Assembly (NCBI GenBank): GCA_964498725.1
Contig: CAZCHS010000048.1
Span: 1-23,042 of the forward strand
DNA: 23,042 nt
Direction: 5' to 3'
DNA from: JAFGTP01 sp964498725
GTDB taxonomy: Bacteria; Fidelibacterota; UBA2242; JAFGTP01
Made by a program: the position numbers and the translations under genes. Positions 14,735 through 21,753 of this stretch are shown here, piece by piece. Each line of letters starts with the position of its first letter. Position 1 is the stretch's first letter. The notes under the pieces are model-generated. The model ran no database searches. It had not been told where the DNA came from and saw only the letters and a program-made list of their open reading frames with translations.

Positions 14735-15949
14735 ATGACTAAAAATATATACATCGCCGCTACCAGTAAAGACGCCGGTAAATCAACCCTCTCTTTCGCC
14801 CTGCTGGAAAAATTAACCCAAATGAACAAAAAAGTCGGTTTTATGAAACCCGTCGGCCAACGCTGGCTGGAATCAAAATGGGGAAAGGTTGAAGAAGACG
14901 TCATTCTGATGAAAGAAATATTTGATTTCCAGGAATTTCCTTCTGCCATGAACCCTATTGTGGTTAAACGGGGATATACTGAAGATTACCTCGCAAAAGT
15001 CATTAAACCTGATCTCAGTACAAAAATAATAGAAGGCTACAAAAGAGTCGCCCGCAACAAAGATTATGTGATCATCGAAGGTACCGGACATGCCGGTGTC
15101 GGGTCGGTCATTGACAAGTCAAATGCAGACGTGGCCAAACTGCTGAATTCAAAAGTGATTCTTGTCGGTAAAGGCGGTATTGGTTCTGCAATTGACCGCC
15201 TTGAACTGAACCGGAAATTTTTTGAAAGCCATGGTGTGGAAGTGATTGGTGTCATTCTTAATAAAGTTCACATTGAAAAAATTGATAAAATCAAACGAAA
15301 CATTCATCGCTATTGCAAAGCAAAAAACATCCAGCTTCTGGGGTGCATCCCCTATTCACCCATTCTCAGCAATCCGACACTGGGCCAGATCATGGATGAA
15401 TTGAAGCCGGAAATAATCTTTGAAAATGAGAGTCGCAAAGCTGTTATCGATGACTTTATCGTCGGCGCCTCCAATGTAGAAGAATTCCTGGAAATAATGA
15501 AGAACAAGCAGGGCAATATTTTAATGGTTTTTCCGTCGGCACGAATGGATATCATTCTGGCGACTGTTAAACTCAAAGATCTCGCCAGTGAAAACCTGAA
15601 TATCATCGGTGTACTGTTTTCCGGTACCACCCGGCCTAACCGGGTTGCGATCGATATATTAAAAAATGATAATATATCAGTGTTATGGAAAAACGGCGAC
15701 ACCTATTCCGTGATATCAAAGCTTTCATCCATTTCCATAAAAACCGGCCCGAAAGAAGACCAAAAAATTGATGAAATCAAAAAATTAGTCATTGCCAATA
15801 TTCATTACAGCAATATTTTAAATTATCTGGACAATGTAAAAATTGAAGATACTTTCTACAGAAAATTGAAAAGCGGGATTAGCAAAATCTATCTTTTTCT
15901 GAAACGATTGATCAATGGCTGGCATATCAGAAGAATGTTAAAACGATGA
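14735..15949 (+). CDS. BioD/CobB-like P-loop domain plus DRTGG domain protein
   Basis: The 404-residue protein starts with a dethiobiotin-synthetase-type P-loop domain (about 1-215): AATSKDAGKST (8-18) is the Walker A variant, EGTGHAGVGSVID (about 115-127) the nucleotide and acid-binding loop, and VIGVILNKV the later strand. About residues 225-350 form a DRTGG-type domain (IVGASNVEEFL, MVFPSARMDIILATV, IIGVLFSGTTRPN). This order equals the N-terminal regulatory half of long phosphate acetyltransferases, but the catalytic domain is absent. The tail (about 375-404) is basic and amphipathic (FLKRLINGWHIRRMLKR). A regulatory or ligand-sensing role is inferred; no reaction can be assigned. Its stop TGA touches the stop of the convergent gene: TGATCA serves both. 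Confidence 0.82.
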   Translation: MTKNIYIAATSKDAGKSTLSFALLEKLTQMNKKVGFMKPVGQRWLESKWGKVEEDVILMKEIFDFQEFPSAMNPIVVKRGYTEDYLAKVIKPDLSTKIIEGYKRVARNKDYVIIEGTGHAGVGSVIDKSNADVAKLLNSKVILVGKGGIGSAIDRLELNRKFFESHGVEVIGVILNKVHIEKIDKIKRNIHRYCKAKNIQLLGCIPYSPILSNPTLGQIMDELKPEIIFENESRKAVIDDFIVGASNVEEFLEIMKNKQGNILMVFPSARMDIILATVKLKDLASENLNIIGVLFSGTTRPNRVAIDILKNDNISVLWKNGDTYSVISKLSSISIKTGPKEDQKIDEIKKLVIANIHYSNILNYLDNVKIEDTFYRKLKSGISKIYLFLKRLINGWHIRRMLKR

Positions 15950-16594
15950 TCAGGTTTGCGTAATATTAATCGTGGGGTTAGCATTCATTCTATCAAAATC
16001 GGTATAGGCTTCTATGGCTTTCTCTCTTTTTTGTTTCGCAATTTCGGCCTGCTGTTCCATAATTTCTCGGTCTGATTCCGCAGCCACCTGCCGGTCTTTT
16101 GCCGATGGTTGTGCCGGCGCCAGGGCCGCACGCTTGATCTGCTTCATCTTTTCAATGGTTTTTTCCGGTTCTCCGGGTATTTCCGAAGTATCTAAATTGA
16201 CCTGTCCTCCCACAGCATACCGTTTATTATCCGGCCCCACCTGGTACTCAAAGGACATTCCGCGGGCATATTGCCCGGCTGCAGCCTGATGCTGCTGCTC
16301 ATGGATTCGCACTTCCCTGTCCCGGGCTTTCAACTCCTGAATGATCTTTTTTTCTTCATCAGACAATTCAAAAGTATCCAGATGAGATTTTTGATCATGG
16401 CCTTTTGTGGAAGTATCTTTCTCTGATTTGTTAGGAAATTCGCCAGCCTGGTTAATAGCTGGGGTGAATTGCGAAGTATCAATTCGGTTGGCCGGCTGGG
16501 ATTTTAATATTTCCAATGAATGACTGTTCATCATGATTAAACAAATTATTTTACTTGTGTTAAATATTTTAAATAAATATCTAAAAATCAACAT
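15950..16594 (-). CDS. SprA-related putative metalloprotease
   Basis: The C-terminal ~130 residues match the SprA-related family (Pfam style; also called putative metalloprotease CJM1_0395 family): REVRIHEQQHQAAAGQYA with the zinc-type H-E-x-x-H, then FEYQVGPDNKRYAVGGQVN and the conserved IKRAALAPAQPSAKDRQVAA stretch. The N-terminal third is low-complexity and polar. The start is uncertain: ATG 16594 gives 214 residues with a hydrophobic N-terminal stretch, while the ATG pair at about 16534-16529 gives MNSHSLEILKSQ; neither has a clear ribosome site. Substrate and role are unknown. It is divergent from a DUF5610-like gene across 145 bases, so the two may be controlled together. Confidence 0.8.
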   Translation of the reverse strand: MLIFRYLFKIFNTSKIICLIMMNSHSLEILKSQPANRIDTSQFTPAINQAGEFPNKSEKDTSTKGHDQKSHLDTFELSDEEKKIIQELKARDREVRIHEQQHQAAAGQYARGMSFEYQVGPDNKRYAVGGQVNLDTSEIPGEPEKTIEKMKQIKRAALAPAQPSAKDRQVAAESDREIMEQQAEIAKQKREKAIEAYTDFDRMNANPTINITQT

Positions 16595-16739
16595 TTTATT
16601 TTTGCAGAAAATTCAAAACTAAAATAGAATTTTCAGATATAATGTATAAGAATCTTAATAATTAATAAAACCGCATATTAATAATCCATCCGAGAATGCA
16701 GATAAATACAACAGGAGTTAAAATTGAAAGGAGTCAGTT

Positions 16740-17351
16740 ATGATTACTCAGATAACAGAAATAAACGAAATAAGAAATGCGGAAGTAAAATTCTTTCCGC
16801 AGCATTCAGGACCCCCTAAAAAGGCCAAACACCCAATGGTGGAAAAAGACGTTTTTGCCTCCCATACCGAGGTCAATGTGGGTAAATACAATGCCGAAGG
16901 TAAAGTTGAGAAACCTGTTTCCAGCGGATTTCATGTGGTTTTGGCAATTCAACAGCAGATTGATGACCAGGTAAAAAAACTGACGCATTACTATAAAGAA
17001 ATTTTTGAAAAATCTGAAGTAGCTCAGAAAAGTAAGGAAGCATTATCAGAATATTTCACTAGTAATCCCGAAGATTTAAAGGAAATTGAAAAAGGTAATA
17101 TCCCCGAATACTGGAATCAGGAAAATACCGCCAAACGAATATTTGATATCGCTGTCCAGGGATATAAAAAGGATATGAATATTGAAGACTTTGGCAAAAA
17201 AGCAGAAGATTTTGTGACCAAAGCTTATGAAGAAGTTGAAAACCTGATTGGTAATATGCCCGATCTTGTAAAAGAAACAAGGGAAGCGGTAATGAACGGA
17301 TTGGATCAGTTTCGCGACGGAACCCCAATCTCTGAGATCAGTTTCTCCTAA
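16740..17351 (+). CDS. DUF5610-like protein of unknown function
   Basis: A 203-residue protein with a strong GAAAGGAG ribosome site before ATG 16740. Residues 1-65 are polar and probably disordered. From about 66 the sequence is helical. The stretch YWNQENTAKRIFDIAVQGY followed by a helix pair and LIGNMPDLVKETREAVMNG, then LDQF, resembles the DUF5610 pattern (P-E-x-x-A-x-x-I...GY...f...i.T...v...ld.F). There is no signal peptide, no membrane segment and no catalytic motif. The gene ends before a strong terminator and so is a single-gene unit. A TATAAT at 16638-16643 could be its -10, but I find no matching -35. The family match is from pattern memory. Confidence 0.7.
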   Translation: MITQITEINEIRNAEVKFFPQHSGPPKKAKHPMVEKDVFASHTEVNVGKYNAEGKVEKPVSSGFHVVLAIQQQIDDQVKKLTHYYKEIFEKSEVAQKSKEALSEYFTSNPEDLKEIEKGNIPEYWNQENTAKRIFDIAVQGYKKDMNIEDFGKKAEDFVTKAYEEVENLIGNMPDLVKETREAVMNGLDQFRDGTPISEISFS

Positions 17352-17376
17352 ATAAATACACTTTAGCTCTGTTTAC

Positions 17377-17409
17377 AAAGCACAAACCAAGGAGGGTTTG
17401 TGCTTTTTT
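17377..17409 (+). terminator. Strong rho-independent terminator
   Basis: AAAGCACAAACC (17377-17388) pairs perfectly with GGTTTGTGCTTT (17395-17406) around the loop AAGGAG, and six Ts run from 17404 to 17409. It follows the DUF5610-like gene by 25 bases. Confidence 0.92.
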
Positions 17410-17427
17410 ATTCTATATACTTGATGA

Positions 17428-17760
17428 TGGGAAATGTTAAACTCCTTCGGAGTTAAATTGTTATTTAGTTTTACTGTGGGTTAGCACCCACAGTTATTGT
17501 TGTTTAATCCCTTTGGGATTTGATGGATTTTAACAGAAATTTTATCAACTACGAAATAGTCAAATACCAATATCCATGAGTCATAATCCGTTGTATGGTA
17601 ACTTAATCACCATATTTATAGCTGTTTAATCCCTTCGGGATTTGATGATTTATAACAGAGTTTCTTCCAACTACGAAGTAGTTTAATATGAATAACTACG
17701 GGTGATAACCCGTAGTGTATCACCCCCAACAATAATGAACTACAACGTAGTTCAACATAA
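17428..17760. repeat. Cluster of short palindromes in a degenerate repeat array
   Basis: No gene is present. At least six short palindromes follow one another, each with different arms: AACTCC-ttc-GGAGTT (17440), ACTGTGGGT-tagc-ACCCACAGT (17473), AATCCC-ttt-GGGATT (17506), AATCCC-ttc-GGGATT (17628), AACTAC-gaa-GTAGTT (about 17669), ACTACGGGT-gata-ACCCGTAGT (about 17695) and GAACTAC-aac-GTAGTTC (about 17737). A 60-base unit at 17501-17560 recurs at 17623-17682 with about 50 matching positions by eye. This style of intergenic palindrome recalls REP-like elements mobilised by REP-associated Y1 transposases; no such transposase is in this window. Confidence 0.75.
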
Positions 17761-17782
17761 CCTCTATGCATTTCAAATATTC

Positions 17783-17882
17783 NNNNNNNNNNNNNNNNNN
17801 NNNNNNNNNNNNNNNNNNNNNNNNNNNNNNNNNNNNNNNNNNNNNNNNNNNNNNNNNNNNNNNNNNNNNNNNNNNNNNNNNN
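17783..17882. other. 100-N assembly gap flanked by an exact 55-bp duplication
   Basis: One hundred Ns. The 55 bases before the gap (17728-17782) are identical to the 55 after it (17883-17937). This is best explained by two contig ends that share an overlap, not by two genomic copies. The true distance may be zero, or more repeat units may be missing. Confidence 0.9.
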
Positions 17883-17992
17883 AACAATAATGAACTACAA
17901 CGTAGTTCAACATAACCTCTATGCATTTCAAATATTCATTACAAATCAAGCCGGGATATTCTCTCCATCACCAATAATCCATTTTTTCAAAC

Positions 17993-18010
17993 AAAAAACA
18001 ATTGTTTTTT
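17993..18010. repeat. 18-bp perfect palindrome upstream of the GH109-like gene
   Basis: AAAAAACAA/TTGTTTTTT is a perfect dyad in a very AT-rich leader, 79 bases before ATG 18089. It could be an operator or simply low-complexity sequence. The remaining bases from 17938 to 18088 show no gene. Confidence 0.3.
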
Positions 18011-18088
18011 TAAAAAAAATATTTAAATTTCATTAATTAATAAAAATTTTTAAAAATAAGATGCCATTAAACAAACTGCGGAGGAGAA

Positions 18089-19447
18089 ATGAAAAAAAAT
18101 CTGAATAGACGACAATTCTTAAAGCAAAGCGTTCAGGCCGGAATGGGAATCGCCGCCGGCAGCACACTCTTAAATAGTTGTAGTCAACTGGGTATTCGCG
18201 GCACAGTACCACCGCCCTATCCAATGAAACCACTGAAGGAAGTTCGCATTGGGTTTATCGGCGCCGGTGGTATGGGCAGTGCGCATATCAGCAATTTGAT
18301 GAATATCAAAGGCGCTCGCATTGTTGCAGTTTGTGATATTGTTGAGGATAAAGTGAAGCGTGTTCAGGAATGGCACAAAGAAAAAGGAATGCCGGTTCCG
18401 GAAGGATATTCACAGGGTGACTTTGATTTTAAACGAATGAATGACCGCAATGATCTTGACCTGATTTATATTGCAACACCCTGGAAATGGCATGTACCCA
18501 TGGCAGTAGACGCCATGAAAAAAGGAAAGCACACCGCCATCGAAGTTCCTGCCGCCGTTACAGTAGCGGGATGCTGGGAATTGGTAGAAACATCAGAAGC
18601 CACAAAAAAACATTGCAGTATGATGGAAAATTGTAATTACGACAGAGTAGAGATGATGATTCTGAACATGGTTAAAAAAGGAATGTTTGGCGAACTGATC
18701 CATGCGCAATGTGGTTATCTGCATGACCTTCGCGCCATATTATATTCCGAGGAAGGTGAAGGACTCTGGAGACGGGATCATTATATTAACCGTGATGGCG
18801 ACTTATATCCGACCCATGGACTTGGTCCGGTTGCTCAATGTATGGATATCAATCGAGGAAATAATTTTAAATACATTGTTTCAATGAGCAGTAAAAGCCG
18901 TGGTTTAAACTTATTTGCAGAAGAATTTTTTGGCAAAGACAGCAAAGAAGCCCGGGAAAAAATTAAAACCGGTGATGTTGTCGTTACCATGATCAAAAAT
19001 TACAATGGTGAAACAATTGTTCTGACCCATGATACCACACTTCCCCGCCCCTATAGCCGTGATATCTATGTACAGGGCACCAATGGCCTGATCCGAAAAT
19101 ATCCCACACCTAAGATTCACCTGAAAGATAAAAGCCCCCATCACCGCTGGGAATCGATCGATCCCTATATGGAAAAATACGAACATCCATTATGGATAAA
19201 AATGCGTGAAGAAATGGAAGGCGCGGCCGGACACGGTGGTATGGATTACCTGGAAGATTACCGCCTGGTTAATTCCTATCTGAACGGTGTGGAGCCGGAT
19301 ATGGATGTTTACGATGCCGCCATGCTCAGCGCTATTTCCGAGTTGAGCGAAAAATCCATCGCCAAACGCGGTAAACCCATCAGATACCCGGATTTTACCC
19401 GCGGCATGTGGCAAAAAAAGAGAAAATTACATGTAATGGAAGTGTAA
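18089..19447 (+). CDS. Tat-exported Gfo/Idh/MocA-fold protein, GH109 (alpha-N-acetylgalactosaminidase)-like
   Basis: A 452-residue protein with CGGAGGAG before ATG. The N-terminus is a twin-arginine signal (RRQFLK at 7-12) followed by a lipobox-like LLNSC with Cys31, so it is probably a Tat-exported lipoprotein. A Rossmann NAD site follows, GFIGAGGMG (55-63). The central part, IATPWKWHVPMA, EVPAAVTV, ENCNYDRVEMMILNMVKKG, CGYLHDLR and DGDLYPTHGLGPVAQCMDIN, matches GH109 enzymes, which hydrolyse alpha-GalNAc using NAD in an oxidation-elimination cycle. The exact substrate is uncertain because many untested Gfo/Idh/MocA proteins share these blocks. A terminator follows it, and a second Gfo/Idh/MocA gene starts 93 bases downstream. 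Confidence 0.85.
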   Translation: MKKNLNRRQFLKQSVQAGMGIAAGSTLLNSCSQLGIRGTVPPPYPMKPLKEVRIGFIGAGGMGSAHISNLMNIKGARIVAVCDIVEDKVKRVQEWHKEKGMPVPEGYSQGDFDFKRMNDRNDLDLIYIATPWKWHVPMAVDAMKKGKHTAIEVPAAVTVAGCWELVETSEATKKHCSMMENCNYDRVEMMILNMVKKGMFGELIHAQCGYLHDLRAILYSEEGEGLWRRDHYINRDGDLYPTHGLGPVAQCMDINRGNNFKYIVSMSSKSRGLNLFAEEFFGKDSKEAREKIKTGDVVVTMIKNYNGETIVLTHDTTLPRPYSRDIYVQGTNGLIRKYPTPKIHLKDKSPHHRWESIDPYMEKYEHPLWIKMREEMEGAAGHGGMDYLEDYRLVNSYLNGVEPDMDVYDAAMLSAISELSEKSIAKRGKPIRYPDFTRGMWQKKRKLHVMEV

Positions 19448-19471
19448 ACTCTATTATAGTATAGATAACTT

Positions 19472-19504
19472 AATCCCGTTTGGCATTTGTCAAGCGGGAT
19501 TTTT
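19472..19504 (+). terminator. Rho-independent terminator after the GH109-like gene
   Basis: AATCCCGTTTG (19472-19482) pairs with CAAGCGGGATT (19491-19501), including one T-G wobble, around an 8-base loop. Only four Ts follow in all, so read-through into the next gene is plausible. Confidence 0.7.
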
Positions 19505-19540
19505 GACGTTAATTTTAATCAATATTTTTTGGGAGTTTTA

Positions 19541-20605
19541 ATGAATATTGCAATTGTCGGCTACGGTATCAGGGGACAGAAAATGGCAAAACTTACCGTA
19601 AAAAATTTTGATAAATACCATATTTATGCCATCTGCGACATTGATGAAAAAAAACTGGCGCAGGGATCCCTTGATTATCCCGATGCAAAAATATATAAAA
19701 CCTTTCAGCAAATGATTGCAGATCCCTCCATTGATGTTCTTTTTGTGGAGACACCGGCGCCCTTCCACACAGAATTTGTGATTGCAGCCCTGAATCGTGA
19801 TATCCATGTTCTCAGTGATGTGCCGGCTGTTGACACTTATACGGAAGCTGAACAACTGTGGCATGCTCATCTCAATTGTAATAGTATCTACATGATGCAG
19901 GCTACAACCAATATGTATGGTTACATTGCCGAAGCTGAAAAAATGTACAAAGCAGGACTTTTTGGTGAGCCTTACTATATTGAAGCCGAATACATCCATA
20001 ACCTGAGCGAACTCTTTGGCGAGACTCCCTGGCGGGAAAACTATGAAAACATCAAGTATTCAACCCATTGTCTGGGCCCATCCCTAAAATTCATGCAGGA
20101 AGAACTGGTAACAGTCTCTTGTTTTGATACCGGCAGCCATGTGGACAGGATAGCCGGCCGGCATGACGCAATGGTGGCGATTTTTAAAACCCACAGCGGC
20201 ATTGTTCTGAAATTACTGGTCTCATTTATCAATCATTGTCCTGCTCACGGCCAGAGCTACCGTTTTTATTTCACCGAAGGATATTTTGAGCGGACTCATA
20301 ATATTGCCGGTGAAAATTCCGGTACCTCATTATACTATACACCACATCTGCACCAGGATAAAAAACTTTATGAGATGGAAGTCGGTGAACAACTACCCCA
20401 TAATCAAGATAAAAAAAATCTTGGTAATCATGGGGGCGCGAACTATGAATTATTACGGCGCTTTTTTCATGCCATTGAAAACAAGCTGCCCTCACCCATA
20501 TCTTTGCAGGAATCCCTGCGCATGACCATTCCCGGCATATTTGCGGCGGAATCAGCCCAAAAAGACGGTTCCAGAATATCGATCCGATATCCCTGGAATG
20601 ACTAA
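19541..20605 (+). CDS. Gfo/Idh/MocA-family oxidoreductase
   Basis: I choose ATG 19541 (354 residues), preceded by GGGAG. A longer frame from TTG 19487 would begin inside the preceding terminator. The N-terminal Rossmann fold starts at once with NIAIVGYGIRGQKMA (GxGxxG), then AICDIDEKKL for the adenosine ribose, VETPAPFHTEFVIAAL and LSDVPAV at the place of the EKP motif (here S-D-V-P, so the usual lysine is missing). The C-terminal domain contains MYKAGLFGEPYYIEAEYIH and STHCLGPSLKFM, which parallel the GH109-like neighbour, suggesting a related sugar substrate. There is no signal peptide, so it is cytoplasmic. It probably acts on the same glycoside pathway as its neighbour; the reaction itself cannot be assigned. 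Confidence 0.82.
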   Translation: MNIAIVGYGIRGQKMAKLTVKNFDKYHIYAICDIDEKKLAQGSLDYPDAKIYKTFQQMIADPSIDVLFVETPAPFHTEFVIAALNRDIHVLSDVPAVDTYTEAEQLWHAHLNCNSIYMMQATTNMYGYIAEAEKMYKAGLFGEPYYIEAEYIHNLSELFGETPWRENYENIKYSTHCLGPSLKFMQEELVTVSCFDTGSHVDRIAGRHDAMVAIFKTHSGIVLKLLVSFINHCPAHGQSYRFYFTEGYFERTHNIAGENSGTSLYYTPHLHQDKKLYEMEVGEQLPHNQDKKNLGNHGGANYELLRRFFHAIENKLPSPISLQESLRMTIPGIFAAESAQKDGSRISIRYPWND

Positions 20606-20752
20606 TATTCCTATTTTATAGTACAAATTACTCCACTTTATCATTTTTTAGTGTAAAAATATGTTTATTGATGAAAACTTATAAATCATGGTGTATATAA
20701 CGAGAAATAATATTATTAATCATAAAAACTAATATTTTTTACACTTTTTTAT

Positions 20753-20779
20753 TAAAGTTTGTTGAAAGTTATCCGAATT
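20753..20779 (+). promoter_or_regulatory. Sigma-28 (FliA) promoter of flagellin
   Basis: TAAAGTTT (20753-20760), an 11-base spacer and TCCGAATT (20772-20779) match the flagellar sigma-28 consensus TAAAGTTT-N11-GCCGATAA, perfect in the -35 and with the core CCGA in the -10. It lies about 90 bases before the flagellin ATG. The rest of 20606-20752 is AT-rich with no gene. Confidence 0.75.
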
Positions 20780-20831
20780 AGTAGTTAGAAACAGAAAAAA
20801 GAAATTTGAAATCAAGAATAAAAACAAAATC

Positions 20832-20867
20832 GTAGCAAGGACGCTACTAATTTTCAAGGAGGACAAA
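20832..20867 (+). promoter_or_regulatory. Flagellin leader with hairpin-loop GGA and GGA in the ribosome site: CsrA-type control region
   Basis: GTAGC (20832-20836) pairs with GCTAC (20843-20847), presenting AAGGAC in the loop. Twelve bases later the Shine-Dalgarno region reads CAAGGAGGAC. CsrA binds GGA motifs, preferably in hairpin loops, and in B. subtilis it represses flagellin (hag) through one upstream site and one site over the ribosome site. The same two-site layout is seen here. No csrA or fliW is in this window. Confidence 0.5.
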
Positions 20868-21692
20868 ATGAGTGATTTAATGAGAATTTATTCAAATGTA
20901 CAAGCGATGAAAACAAGAAGTTCACTAATCGACGTGAACAAAAAATTGGGTAATCATCAGTATCGCCTTTCAACAGGCAAAAAAATTAACAGCGCGGCCG
21001 AAGACCCGGCAGGATATGCCCTGGCCCGCAGTCTTGAAAAGAGAAAAAGAGGATTGGATGTTGCGTTGCAAAATGTAACCAATGCCAATAGTATATTGAA
21101 TATAGCAGAAGGTGGCTATCAAAATCTGATGGACATTCTGCAGACGGTCAAAGAAAAAGCCACCCAGGCAGCTGATATGTCCTTTAGCACAAAGCAGCGA
21201 GAAGCACTGGACAACCAGGTCAAAGCGCTCTTAGAAGAGGTGGATGAAATCGTAAATGATACAACCTTTAATGACATTGATTTAATTGACGGTACTTTTG
21301 ATGGTGAATTTCATACCGGTGAAAAAACAGATGATGAGTTAAATGTCAAATTAAATAATGCTGATTCCGCTTCGTTGGGAGTGGATGGAGTCGACTTAAC
21401 AACTGCTGCTTCAGCCAAAACAGCGATCACTCTTACAAGTGATGCAATTGACATATTATCTACGAATATTCAGGATGTGGGTGAATATAAAGTTCGGTTA
21501 AACTCCAAGGAAAAAGCACTGTCCGATCAGATCACCAATACTGAATCCGTCCGCTCAACCGTTGAAGATGCAGATTTTGCTGCTGAACAGATGGAAATGG
21601 TCAAACAACAAATTTTACAGCAGACTTCCGTAAGCGCGCTGACCCAGGCCAACTCAGCGCCACAAGTGGTATTATCATTGATTCAACAATAA
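20868..21692 (+). CDS. fliC: Flagellin
   Basis: A short, 274-residue flagellin. The N-terminal D0/D1 region (1-~145) has MRIYSNVQAMKTRSSL, LGNHQYRLSTGKKINSAAED, then PAGYALARSLEKR and the NANSILNIAEGGYQNLMDIL segment. The C-terminal D1/D0 region (about 180-274) has LNSKEKALSDQITNTESVRS, the hallmark VEDADFAAEQMEMVKQQILQ and SVSALTQANSAPQVVLSLIQQ. The middle is only about 35 acidic residues, so the exposed D2/D3 domains are absent and the filament should be smooth and thin-walled. The ribosome site AAGGAGGAC is strong. Transcription is from the sigma-28 promoter upstream and ends at a strong terminator, so it is a single-gene unit. No other flagellar structural gene is nearby. Confidence 0.95.
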   Translation: MSDLMRIYSNVQAMKTRSSLIDVNKKLGNHQYRLSTGKKINSAAEDPAGYALARSLEKRKRGLDVALQNVTNANSILNIAEGGYQNLMDILQTVKEKATQAADMSFSTKQREALDNQVKALLEEVDEIVNDTTFNDIDLIDGTFDGEFHTGEKTDDELNVKLNNADSASLGVDGVDLTTAASAKTAITLTSDAIDILSTNIQDVGEYKVRLNSKEKALSDQITNTESVRSTVEDADFAAEQMEMVKQQILQQTSVSALTQANSAPQVVLSLIQQ

Positions 21693-21713
21693 TAACACAC
21701 GTTTTCTTACCTC

Positions 21714-21753
21714 AAACCCGCTTTCAAAGATCCTAATTTAAGCGGGTTTTTTT
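21714..21753 (+). terminator. Rho-independent terminator of flagellin
   Basis: AAACCCGCTT (21714-21723) pairs with AAGCGGGTTT (21740-21749), with a 16-base loop and seven Ts (21747-21753). The right arm overlaps the stop codon of the convergent AI-2E transporter gene. Confidence 0.9.

Noticed and set aside
17428..17940. CRISPR array
   Set aside because: Repeats differ from one another, are internally palindromic, have no constant repeat/unique spacer rhythm, and no cas gene is near. The only exact repeat is the 55-mer at the assembly gap.
19487..19540. TTG 19487 as start of the second Gfo/Idh/MocA gene
   Set aside because: It lies inside the loop of the preceding terminator; ATG 19541 has GGGAG and begins directly with the Rossmann strand.
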